A stretch of DNA of 64,000 nt from an uncultured Pelagibacteraceae bacterium (GTDB lineage: Bacteria; Pseudomonadota; Alphaproteobacteria; Pelagibacterales; Pelagibacteraceae): NCBI GenBank assembly GCA_902571135.1, contig CACGAU010000004.1, positions 1-64,000 of the forward strand, read 5' to 3'. This document shows, piece after piece, positions 38,956 to 47,886 of this stretch (the stretch's first letter is position 1; each line of letters opens with the position of its first letter). A program made the translations under genes and the position numbers. The notes under the pieces are model-generated. The model worked only from the letters and a program-made list of their open reading frames with translations, was not told the DNA's origin and did not search any database.

Positions 38956-39933
38956 CTATTCAATACTATTTTTACTCAATAGTTCTTTATAAATGTTATT
39001 TACTCTATGTACTTCAGTAGCAGTATTAAAATAACCTTCATATTCTATTTCTTCAGGTGTGACATCAAAATGATAATGTCCAGCGTCTTTATCATGTTCA
39101 TAAGAATGAAAGTGAGTATGTTCACCAGACTCTCTTAAATTTAATTTCCCTCCTGTAGGATCTCCAGTCCAAAGAACTGTATAACACTGTAACTTTGGAC
39201 CAACAGGTTCATAAAATTGAAGAAAATCTTTTACACACTTCATTTGTTTTGGATCATAGTATTCATGTTTGATGTCTTTATAATCTGGTTGAACATGAGA
39301 CCTTACTTTTCCCTCTAGAATTCTAAATACACCTGCAAGAGCAATCTGTTCATTTACTTTTAGATTTAAATTATTTGACAATGAAGACCTCATTGCTTGT
39401 GGCAATGAACCTTGATCTCCTGATCTTCCTTTGATTTTTATTTTAATGACTTTTCCTTGTTTACCATCAGTATAATAAATGTTTCCAAGTCCACCATGTT
39501 TTCTTGCGCTATATTTTTCAACAATACATTTTTTGTCAGGACTTACTCTTGCAATTATAGATCTGGACTCATCAGTAATTAAATTTTCATTAATTACTAA
39601 TTCACCACAGTGACCATCCAAACACGACATTGCACCAGATCCTGCACCTAAAGCATAAGATTTTTCTGATCCAATCATTTTTGAAATTTCTTTGTAATCA
39701 AATTCTGCACCAATAAAATTAGGATCATGCATGTATGGCTCTCCACCAACATCTATGATTTTTTGGTTACCGCTTATTCCTTCAGATGGACAATCCCATT
39801 CACGAAGATTAGGACAATCTACAACTTCTACTTCAACATTTTTAAAATTTTCTGAAAGTCCTTTTTTTAATGCAATCGCTATATCTTCAAGTGAATGATT
39901 TGTGAAAGTTCCTTTTTCTATTTTTAATTGCAT
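38956..39933 (-). CDS. DUF1907 / C11orf54 (PTD012)-like putative metal-dependent ester hydrolase
   Basis: VVDCPNLREW.CPSEGISG, YALGAGSGAM, LNLRESGEHTHFHSYEHDKDAGHYHFDVTPEEIEYEGYF (His-rich metal site). Confidence 0.85.
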   Translation of the reverse strand: MQLKIEKGTFTNHSLEDIAIALKKGLSENFKNVEVEVVDCPNLREWDCPSEGISGNQKIIDVGGEPYMHDPNFIGAEFDYKEISKMIGSEKSYALGAGSGAMSCLDGHCGELVINENLITDESRSIIARVSPDKKCIVEKYSARKHGGLGNIYYTDGKQGKVIKIKIKGRSGDQGSLPQAMRSSLSNNLNLKVNEQIALAGVFRILEGKVRSHVQPDYKDIKHEYYDPKQMKCVKDFLQFYEPVGPKLQCYTVLWTGDPTGGKLNLRESGEHTHFHSYEHDKDAGHYHFDVTPEEIEYEGYFNTATEVHRVNNIYKELLSKNSIE

Positions 39934-39977
39934 GGTGTTAATAAGCTATAATTTATTTTGCATATTGTCTATAGATA

Positions 39978-40000
39978 ATATATATAATTTCTATACATAA
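39978..40000. promoter_or_regulatory. Candidate operator, 9-5-9 palindrome variant
   Basis: ATATATATA-ATTTC-TATACATAA between divergent DUF1907 and PanE-like genes. Confidence 0.4.
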
Positions 40001-40020
40001 ATAATTTAAAAAAGGTAACG

Positions 40021-40965
40021 ATGATAAATAAAGATTTAAATGTAGCCGTATTAGGTGCAGGTGCTATGGGATGCCTGTTTGGAGGATTGCTAGCTGAAAA
40101 AGGTTTAAATGTAACTTTAATTGACGTTTGGAAAGAACATGTAGATGCAATTAACAAAGATGGTTTGAAAATGGATGGCCATGGAGGAGATCGTATAATC
40201 AAAGTAAAAGCTACTTCAGATCCATCGTCGTTAGATAAAATGGATGCAGTGATTGTTATGTGTAAAGCAACTGCATTAGAACCAGCATTAAACAGTATTA
40301 AAAATATTATTGGTGAAAAAACAGTCTTCATGTCATTTCAAAATGGAATTGGTCATGAAGCAATTATTCAAAGTATTGTGGGTAATGAAAAAGTAATTGG
40401 TGGGACAACTACTCAAGCTTCAAACATTTTAGGACCAGGTCATATAATGAATCATGGTTCGTTACCATCTTGGATTGGTGAGTACGAGGGAGGAATTACT
40501 GATAGAATTAAAGAAATAGCAGATACTTTTACAGCACATAATCTTGAAATGATTGCTGCAGAAGATGTAAAGAAAAGAAAATGGATGAAGCTTTTTGCTT
40601 TAACAGCAATTGGACCATTATCTGCAATTTTTGATCTTCATCATACTGATTTGTATATAAATAATAAAGCAAACGAAGTATCTCGAGGATTGGGTAAAGA
40701 AATAATTTTAGAAACTAGGGAAGTTGCACTTGCTGATGGTGTAAATGTGTCCGAAGATGAATGCTTATTTATGTTCAATAAAATTGTAGATTCAATGCAA
40801 ACTAACAAGTCATCTATGGCTTTTGACGTTCAATACAAGAGAAAAACCGAAATAGATTTTATTAGTGGTGCAGTTTCAAAAATAGGTAAAAAACATGGTG
40901 TAAAAACACCTTTAAATGATCTTATGTATAAAATGATTAAAGTGAAAGAAGGTATGTACAGCTAA
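40021..40965 (+). CDS. PanE/ApbA family 2-dehydropantoate 2-reductase-like
   Basis: VAVLGAGAMGCLFGGLLAEKGLNVTLIDVW, MSFQNGIGHEAII, WMKLFALTAIGPLSAIF. Confidence 0.88.
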   Translation: MINKDLNVAVLGAGAMGCLFGGLLAEKGLNVTLIDVWKEHVDAINKDGLKMDGHGGDRIIKVKATSDPSSLDKMDAVIVMCKATALEPALNSIKNIIGEKTVFMSFQNGIGHEAIIQSIVGNEKVIGGTTTQASNILGPGHIMNHGSLPSWIGEYEGGITDRIKEIADTFTAHNLEMIAAEDVKKRKWMKLFALTAIGPLSAIFDLHHTDLYINNKANEVSRGLGKEIILETREVALADGVNVSEDECLFMFNKIVDSMQTNKSSMAFDVQYKRKTEIDFISGAVSKIGKKHGVKTPLNDLMYKMIKVKEGMYS

Positions 40966-41835
40966 ATGCTCAGTACAAATAAATTAAAAAAAATCAAAAG
41001 TAACTTTCCTGTTTTAGTTGGAGACAACGTTGTTTCAAAAAAAATCTGTAATTTATTAATTAAAGAAATAAGCAACTCAAAATCATTTGATGATATGATT
41101 ATGGGAGGTAGAAGCAGGATTAATAAAGGTTCAAAAAATTTTAATTTATATATTAAAAATTCAGTTAACTCTGCAAAACTTTTTAAGCTTTTTAATAGTA
41201 AGTCTTTTTATAAAAAAATTGAAAATCTTTTTACAAAAAATTTTAAGAATGGATCATGGGTAAATTTACATAAACCAAAATCATTTAATCCTAAAAAGTT
41301 CACTATAAAAAAAAAATTAAAGTCTAGTGAATTAAAAAAAATGTTGGGTAACAACTATACAAATCCTAAAGTAAATTTAGATATAGACTTTTCGGTATCA
41401 AAGGGAGGGTATAGATTGAGACCTCATCGGGATGATATAACTAGATTATATAATTTCTTAATTTATTTAACAGACATTCCAAAAAAGAATGGTGGGTCTC
41501 TCACAATTTATAGAAAAAAAGCAAAAAAAAATTTAAGAAAAAGCTTTAGAAGATTTCCAAAAATAACCGAACTTGAAATAGTGAAGTCTTTTACGCCAAA
41601 AAAAGGAACTGTTGTTTTTTTTCAGTCTACTCCAAATTCCTATCATGGCGTGAAGCGGTTTATAGAAAGAAATTGTCCAAAACGTTTTTTCATTTATGGA
41701 AGTTATGCCTTAAATAAACCGGTTATATGGAATTACAAAGGGATTTCATATTATCCGCACATAATTAGCACCAAAAAAAGAATGTTAACCTCTTTTCATG
41801 ATGCGAACTATTTAACCACAGCACCAAAACATTGA
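40966..41835 (+). CDS. 2-oxoglutarate/Fe(II)-dependent oxygenase (prolyl-4-hydroxylase-like)
   Basis: HxD in RLRPHRDDITRLYNFLIYLTD, distal His in TPNSYHGVKRF. Confidence 0.75.
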   Translation: MLSTNKLKKIKSNFPVLVGDNVVSKKICNLLIKEISNSKSFDDMIMGGRSRINKGSKNFNLYIKNSVNSAKLFKLFNSKSFYKKIENLFTKNFKNGSWVNLHKPKSFNPKKFTIKKKLKSSELKKMLGNNYTNPKVNLDIDFSVSKGGYRLRPHRDDITRLYNFLIYLTDIPKKNGGSLTIYRKKAKKNLRKSFRRFPKITELEIVKSFTPKKGTVVFFQSTPNSYHGVKRFIERNCPKRFFIYGSYALNKPVIWNYKGISYYPHIISTKKRMLTSFHDANYLTTAPKH

Positions 41836-41863
41836 AATATTGTTAATGATAAAATAAATTTTA

Positions 41864-42850
41864 ATGATGACAAATAGTCTTCAAAAAAAATTATATGAGA
41901 ATGGGTACTTGATTGTTAAAAATGTACTTAACTTTAGAAGAGACTTAAAACCAATTCTAAATGATATGGAATTTGTTATGGATTGTCTCATCCAAAAATA
42001 TGCAAAAAAAAGAGATATAAAAAAAGTTCTTAATTTCGATTTTAAAAAAAAATATTCTTATATATCAAAGCTTAATATTTATGATTTGGATCAGTATTTT
42101 AATACCCGATTGCCAAGAGACCACGTAAAAAAAGATAGTGATTATTTTGCTACTCAATCATTATGGAATTTAATTACTAATAAAAAAATTTTGGATGTTG
42201 TAGAAAAAATTTTAGGTGAAGAAATAATGTCTAACCCTGTTCAAAATACTAGAATTAAACAACCTGAAAAAAAATTACCTGAGGGATCAATTCATGATGG
42301 TTTAAGCGGCAGAACACCATGGCATCAAGATGCTGCTGTTTTAAATTCAAGAGGACAAAAATTAACTGACATGATTACTGTATGGATCCCTTTTACTAAA
42401 ACAACTAAGAAAAATGGATGCATGATTACAGTAAGAAAGATAAATAAAATGGGATTATTAAATCATGTATCAGGATACAGAGGGCAAGTAGAGTTAAAAA
42501 ATAGTAAATTACTTGATGACATGGAGCATATTTATTTAGAAGCAAATGTTGGAGATGTAATATTATTGCATAAACATTCTATACATTGCTCTTTACCAAA
42601 CAGATCAAATGATTTTAGGATAAGTGCTGATCTTAGATATAATGTTGCTGGACAACCATCAGGTAGAGAACCACTTCCAAATTTTTATGTAAGAAGTAAA
42701 AATAAAAAAAATCTCAAAGTTCAAAACTTTAAACAATGGTTATCTCTATGGGAAAAGGCAAAAGAAAAATGTATACCAAGAAAATATGCCTTTAAATATC
42801 CACTTCCAACGTATAAAAATAATAAAAGAGACTTATCTAATTTAGTTTAA
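41864..42850 (+). CDS. Phytanoyl-CoA dioxygenase (PhyH) family protein
   Basis: PWHQDAAVLNSRGQKLTDMITVWIPFT; distal SIHCSLPNRSNDFRISADLRY. Confidence 0.88.
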   Translation: MMTNSLQKKLYENGYLIVKNVLNFRRDLKPILNDMEFVMDCLIQKYAKKRDIKKVLNFDFKKKYSYISKLNIYDLDQYFNTRLPRDHVKKDSDYFATQSLWNLITNKKILDVVEKILGEEIMSNPVQNTRIKQPEKKLPEGSIHDGLSGRTPWHQDAAVLNSRGQKLTDMITVWIPFTKTTKKNGCMITVRKINKMGLLNHVSGYRGQVELKNSKLLDDMEHIYLEANVGDVILLHKHSIHCSLPNRSNDFRISADLRYNVAGQPSGREPLPNFYVRSKNKKNLKVQNFKQWLSLWEKAKEKCIPRKYAFKYPLPTYKNNKRDLSNLV

Positions 42851-42866
42851 TATTTATAAATAATTA

Positions 42867-43790
42867 ATGACTAAAATTTTAATTACTGAATTCATCAACC
42901 AAAATAGTTTAGAAAATTTAAATAAAAAATTTGATGTTAACTACGATGAAAAATTATGTGAAGATGGAAAAGAAATAATAAAAATAATTAGAGACTATGA
43001 TGGTCTAATTGTAAGAAATAAAACTCAAGTAAATTCAGATATTTTAAAAAATGCATTTAAATTAAAATTTATTGGAAGGTTGGGTGTTGGTTTGGACAAT
43101 ATTGATACAGAATATTGCAAAAATAAAAATATTCATGTTCAGCCAGCTACAGGAATGAATGCAGACTCTGTTGCAGAATATGTTGTTTCTTCATCAATGT
43201 CTCTTATAAAAAAAATCCCAATGTTTCATAATGGAACTATCAAGGGTGAATGGCCAAGAACAACAATTAAGTCAACAGAAATAAAACAAAAGAATTTAGG
43301 AATAATTGGATTTGGCACAATTGGAAAAAAAGTTGCTGAATATTCTTCAAAAAATGGTTTAAAGATTTTAGCCTACGATCCTTATATTAAGGAATTAAAT
43401 GATAAAGAAATTGATGCTAAATTATCAAGTTTAAATGAGATATATGAAAAATCAGATATCATTTCAATACACCTACCTTTAACAGATGAAACCAAAAATA
43501 TGATAAATAAATCGTCATTTTCTCAAATGAAAAATAAACCGATTATAATAAATACTTCTAGAGGAAGCGTCATAAATGAAAGTGATTTAATTGAAGCTTA
43601 CAATAAAAATAATATTTCTGGCTTTGCTCTAGACGTGTTTGAAAAAGAACCAATAAAGAGTGAATTTTATGACAAAATAAAACCAGGTATGAATTGTATA
43701 TTAACACCTCATATTTCTGGTGTAACAACTGAGTCAAACATTAGAGTAAGTGACTTTATAGTTAGAAAAATTACTGATTTTTTTAATTAA
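42867..43790 (+). CDS. D-isomer specific 2-hydroxyacid dehydrogenase (phosphoglycerate dehydrogenase-like)
   Basis: LGIIGFGTIGKKVAEYS, HLPLTDETKNMI, NTSRGSVINE, LDVFEKEP, TPHISG. Confidence 0.9.
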   Translation: MTKILITEFINQNSLENLNKKFDVNYDEKLCEDGKEIIKIIRDYDGLIVRNKTQVNSDILKNAFKLKFIGRLGVGLDNIDTEYCKNKNIHVQPATGMNADSVAEYVVSSSMSLIKKIPMFHNGTIKGEWPRTTIKSTEIKQKNLGIIGFGTIGKKVAEYSSKNGLKILAYDPYIKELNDKEIDAKLSSLNEIYEKSDIISIHLPLTDETKNMINKSSFSQMKNKPIIINTSRGSVINESDLIEAYNKNNISGFALDVFEKEPIKSEFYDKIKPGMNCILTPHISGVTTESNIRVSDFIVRKITDFFN

Positions 43791-44865
43791 TTATTTCTTC
43801 TAGATTTATTAATCGACCTTGTTTTATTGACTGCTCTGCAGCCTCTCCCACAGCAACAGCAATTAAACCATCTTCTAATGAAACCTCTGGATCTGAATTA
43901 TTTTCAATAGCTTTCAAAAAAGCTAAGTGTTCGTAGTAAGTAGATCCATGATGGTGGCCGGCCTCAAGAATTTTTTTATCTACTTCAATATTTTCAACAT
44001 GTGTTTTGCCATCTCTCATCCCAATTCTTATATTTGATGAGGTTTTACCTGAGTCATCGGAGGGCACTGAAGTTTCAATTTTTCCTTTATTTCCAGTGGC
44101 TACAAGCTCTTCTTGCATGTCAGAATTTTCTGCAAACATACAAAGCTCAAGCAAACTTCTTGCTCCATTTTCAAAATTTACAATCACATAGGCATTATCA
44201 ATGATGTCTGGCTTTTTTCCATTATACACTTCATCTAAATGGTTAACGTCTTGACCACCACTTGCGTAAACACTAAGTGGCTTACTTTGAATGATCAATC
44301 TCATTAAATCAAAGAAATGGCAGCATTTTTCAACAAGTGTACCACCAGTATTTTCTTCAAAACGATTCCAATCATTTACTTTTTTTAAAAAAGGAAATCT
44401 ATGTTCCCTTATAGTTAAAGTCTTTAAATCACCAATTTTGTTATTATGAATTTCATTAATAAACTTTGAAACTGGCGGCATATATCTATACTCCATCGCA
44501 GTCCAAAATACTGAAGGATAATCTTTTGTAAGTTTTTTTATTTCTAAACAATCTTTTGTATTAGTGCATAATGGTTTTTCTACTAATATGTGTTTTTTAG
44601 TTTTGATTACATCTTTCAAGATTTCTAAATGAGTAAAGTTGGGGGATGAAATTAAGTATACATCAACAATATTTTTTTCAATCATTTCTAAATGATTTTT
44701 AAAACAAAAAATTTTTGTTTTTAGAATTTCTTTACACTGATTTAATGAATCTTCATGAGGATCAGCAAGTGCAACTACTTCAGTATTATCAATTAATGAT
44801 ATATTTAAAATATGTTCTCGAGCCATTGTCCCTGCTCCAATAATTCCATATTTTATTTTTTTCAT
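43783..44865 (-). CDS. Gfo/Idh/MocA family oxidoreductase
   Basis: KYGIIGAGTMAREHI, HILVEKPLCT. Confidence 0.9.
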   Translation of the reverse strand: MKKIKYGIIGAGTMAREHILNISLIDNTEVVALADPHEDSLNQCKEILKTKIFCFKNHLEMIEKNIVDVYLISSPNFTHLEILKDVIKTKKHILVEKPLCTNTKDCLEIKKLTKDYPSVFWTAMEYRYMPPVSKFINEIHNNKIGDLKTLTIREHRFPFLKKVNDWNRFEENTGGTLVEKCCHFFDLMRLIIQSKPLSVYASGGQDVNHLDEVYNGKKPDIIDNAYVIVNFENGARSLLELCMFAENSDMQEELVATGNKGKIETSVPSDDSGKTSSNIRIGMRDGKTHVENIEVDKKILEAGHHHGSTYYEHLAFLKAIENNSDPEVSLEDGLIAVAVGEAAEQSIKQGRLINLEEIIN

Positions 44866-44895
44866 ATTCTGTTTGTATCAGTTTAATTTAAAAAC

Positions 44896-46227
44896 TTAAT
44901 CAATACTTAGCCCGCTTGGCACTTTATCTGGTTTACCTAGCGGTCTCTGATTTCCACTTCTGCCAGTTAAAGATTTGAGAAAAGAAACAAGTTCATCAAT
45001 TTCTTTATCATTCAATTCTATAGGCTGTATGTCAATGCTTGATAGAATTCTGTCTTGTTCTCTTTTGTCTGAAAAAGTTACAAAATCAATTTCTTCTAAC
45101 CAAGGTGCTTTAGGTAAATTTGCATATTCGGGTTTCCAATTTTTATTCATTTTTATTGGATTTAAATGATGTTTAATTATTGATTTTAAAGTTGGATAAG
45201 CACCATTATGACCGTAGGGAGCTGTTAAAGAAACGTTTCTTAATGCTGGGGTTTTGAATTTATACATATCGTTTATATTGTCTGTTTCAACCATTCTTCC
45301 AACATCACGTGCATAAGGGTCAAAAGGTCTTGTCCTTCCAGGCCCAAATTGCGGAATTCCTATTGAATGAAATTTTTGATCTGACAACAAAGATCCTGAA
45401 TGACAAGAACTACAGTTTGCTTTTCCATAAAATAAGTTCATACCATTTATTTGCTTTAAAGTTAAAGCTTGTTTATCTCCATTTAAATATTCATCAAAGG
45501 GAGAGTCAAAAGATGTCCATTCATGAATTTCAAATGCAGCAATTGAATTAACAATATGTGTAATGTTGATATCTAAAGAACTGTTAACATCATCAAAAGC
45601 ATTTTTAAATAACTCAACATACTCCGGAATTCCTCTAATCCTGTGAGTAATTACAGGCCATACTCTATCAATTCTCATACTATCTTTTCCAACTTTTGAG
45701 ACTAAGCCTATAATTTCATTTTCACCTGGATTTCCTGCCATCTCAAACTGTCTAGTCATCGGAAACAAAGCTTGAACTGCAACTATATTAACAAGTCCTT
45801 TAGGAAGAGCTTCTTGAGCAGGCGTATTAAAACCGTTACCAAATATATTTGATTTGGTTACTCTTCCGTCATGCAACAAGGTAGTTATGTCTTTAAATCC
45901 TAAATTCCATAAAGCTAAAGCATTTCTTGGAATTCGTTTTTTTATTTTATCATCGCCTTCACCTGCGGTTCTCTCTAATCCTATACCTTGACCTCCTTCA
46001 CCAATGCCTAAAGAAAGTCCATCTGAACCTCCTAGATCATGACTATGGCAGGTTGCGCAAGCAATGTTTCGATTTGCAGATAAAATTTTATCATGAAATA
46101 AAAGTCTTCCAATTTTAACTTTTTCTATATCAACTTGATGGAAATCTTCGCTCTTTAATGGTTTTGGTAAATCAGTTGCGTAAGTTTTATTTACTGAAAT
46201 TAAAAATGGAATTATAAATATTATTAT
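44896..46227 (-). CDS. Cytochrome c peroxidase/MauG-family di-heme protein
   Basis: Two CxxCH sites (CATCHSHDLGGSDG, CSSCHSGSLLSDQKFHSIGIPQFGPG); signal-peptide-like IIIFIIPFLISVNKTYA. Upstream part of the reported ORF is antisense to 46234..46704 and rejected; 5' boundary approximate. Confidence 0.82.
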   Translation of the reverse strand: MIIFIIPFLISVNKTYATDLPKPLKSEDFHQVDIEKVKIGRLLFHDKILSANRNIACATCHSHDLGGSDGLSLGIGEGGQGIGLERTAGEGDDKIKKRIPRNALALWNLGFKDITTLLHDGRVTKSNIFGNGFNTPAQEALPKGLVNIVAVQALFPMTRQFEMAGNPGENEIIGLVSKVGKDSMRIDRVWPVITHRIRGIPEYVELFKNAFDDVNSSLDINITHIVNSIAAFEIHEWTSFDSPFDEYLNGDKQALTLKQINGMNLFYGKANCSSCHSGSLLSDQKFHSIGIPQFGPGRTRPFDPYARDVGRMVETDNINDMYKFKTPALRNVSLTAPYGHNGAYPTLKSIIKHHLNPIKMNKNWKPEYANLPKAPWLEEIDFVTFSDKREQDRILSSIDIQPIELNDKEIDELVSFLKSLTGRSGNQRPLGKPDKVPSGLSID

Positions 46228-46233
46228 TTTTAA

Positions 46234-46704
46234 ATGATTAAATATCTTTTTATACTTTTGTTTCTTCCATCCATAGTTTTTGCAGAAATAGAAAATGCTC
46301 GAGATTTGATGGAACAAGGAAAATTTAAAGAAGCTATGGAAGAACTTATGCCAGCAGCTAGATCTGGTAATGCTGATGCTGAAGAGCTTATTGGAATTAT
46401 GTACGCTATGGGTCTTGGTGTTGAAAGAGATGATGTTAGAGCTTTTGAATGGTATCTCAGATCTTCTATGAAAGGTCATCCTGGTGCTCAATCTGGTGTT
46501 GGGTGGTATTACGAAATTGGTAGAGGACTTCCTGCTCCCGATCTTGTAAGAGCTTATATGTGGTACGGTTTGTCTGCTATTGGTGGAGATCCTGATGCTG
46601 CAATTTCTCAGGAAGAAGTTATTAAAAAAATGACTCCTGAACAAATTGAAAAAGCTCATATTCTCATAAAAGATTATAAATCTTGGATATATCCTTTTAG
46701 ATAA
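46234..46704 (+). CDS. Secreted Sel1-like/TPR repeat protein
   Basis: Signal peptide; ADAEELIGIMYAMGLGVERDDVRAFEWYLRSSMKGHPGAQSGVGWYYEIGRGL. Confidence 0.88.
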   Translation: MIKYLFILLFLPSIVFAEIENARDLMEQGKFKEAMEELMPAARSGNADAEELIGIMYAMGLGVERDDVRAFEWYLRSSMKGHPGAQSGVGWYYEIGRGLPAPDLVRAYMWYGLSAIGGDPDAAISQEEVIKKMTPEQIEKAHILIKDYKSWIYPFR

Positions 46705-46731
46705 TGAGGCGAACTAAAATCCGCCCCATTA
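46702..46731. terminator. Bidirectional hairpin between convergent Sel1 and dctP genes
   Basis: TAATG-A-GGCG...CGCC-C-CATTA. Confidence 0.6.
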
Positions 46732-46744
46732 TATTAATTTGAAA

Positions 46745-47797
46745 TTACAAATCTTTTTTGTATGCGCTCGATGCCTTTTTCTCTGCTTTAGCTACTGCTT
46801 TAGTTAAAGCGTTGAAAATTTCTTTTCCACCTTTAACATTAGCTTTAAACCAATCATACACTGGGCTAGCTTCTTTTTTAAAACTAGCTTTTTGATCAGG
46901 AGTAGGAACATATAAATCTCCACCACCTGCTACAAAGTCCTCGTAAGCTTTGATTGATTTTCTCTTAGGAGAAGCAAAAGTTGCTTGTTGCAAAGCATAG
47001 AAACCATCAGTCACAACTTTTTTAAGATCTGTTGACATTGATTGATATTTTGCATTATTCATCCACCATAATGCACCCATGTATGCATGACCGTCTAAAG
47101 TAACGTATTTTAGACCTGCATCAGGAAACTTCATGTTCATAATGTCAGTTATTCCATTTTTAGATCCTTCAACTACACCAGTTTGAAATGATGTAAACAA
47201 TTCCGGCCATGGAATAGGAGTTGGAGATGCACCTAATGCTCTTACAAGCTCCTGAGGTAAATCAGCTACAACTGTTCTGATTTTTAAACCTTTCATGTCA
47301 GATGGATTTGCAACTCTTCTTTTTGTATTAGCAAAATTTCTCCATCCTCCAGTATTTCCAATTGTCATCAATCTAATTGAGTCATTAGAATCTTTTAGAG
47401 CCATTTTTCTCATTGTTCTTACAAAATCACCTTGCATTACATCTTCAGCAATTCTGTCATCAGCCATTAGATAAGGTAAATCTAAAACTTGAACATATGG
47501 GAATACGCCTGCAGCACCTCCAGAAGTAGAAATGTAAATATCTATACTTCCATCAGATACACCTTGTAAACACTCAGCACCTTTTGAACAAAGCTGCGTA
47601 CCTACAAATAGTTCTACAGCTATTTTTCCATTTGAAGCTGCTTCTACGTAGTTTTTAAATACAACAGCACCATCATAATCTTCATCTTGATCATTAGAGT
47701 TCATTGTCATTCTCAAGTTATAATCTGCAGCTGAAACAGATGCAGTAAAACTAATTAAGAATAATAATGAAAAAAATGATTTTATTGTTTTACTCAT
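46745..47797 (-). CDS. dctP: TRAP transporter solute-binding protein
   Basis: Signal peptide; KGLKIRTVVADLPQELVRALGASPTPIPWPELFTSFQTGVVEGSKNGI. Confidence 0.93.
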   Translation of the reverse strand: MSKTIKSFFSLLFLISFTASVSAADYNLRMTMNSNDQDEDYDGAVVFKNYVEAASNGKIAVELFVGTQLCSKGAECLQGVSDGSIDIYISTSGGAAGVFPYVQVLDLPYLMADDRIAEDVMQGDFVRTMRKMALKDSNDSIRLMTIGNTGGWRNFANTKRRVANPSDMKGLKIRTVVADLPQELVRALGASPTPIPWPELFTSFQTGVVEGSKNGITDIMNMKFPDAGLKYVTLDGHAYMGALWWMNNAKYQSMSTDLKKVVTDGFYALQQATFASPKRKSIKAYEDFVAGGGDLYVPTPDQKASFKKEASPVYDWFKANVKGGKEIFNALTKAVAKAEKKASSAYKKDL

Positions 47798-47821
47798 AAT
47801 TATTTCCCTCTCTTTAAATAT

Positions 47822-47844
47822 TTATGTATATAAACTATACTTAA
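47822..47844. promoter_or_regulatory. Candidate operator, weaker 9-5-9 palindrome variant
   Basis: TTATGTATA-TAAAC-TATACTTAA upstream of dctP. Confidence 0.3.
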
Positions 47845-47886
47845 ATTGATTTAGAGAGTCTATCGAGTAGTAAAAAAAAATTATAT

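Noticed and set aside
37699-40965. Interpreting the PanB-like and PanE-like genes as pantothenate biosynthesis
   Set aside because: PanB-like protein lacks canonical motifs and the context is catabolic; no panC/panD seen in the window.
46228-46659. N-terminal ~145 aa of the reported 44896..46659 ORF
   Set aside because: Low-complexity Ser/Phe/Asn-rich sequence that is antisense to the well-supported Sel1-like gene 46234..46704.
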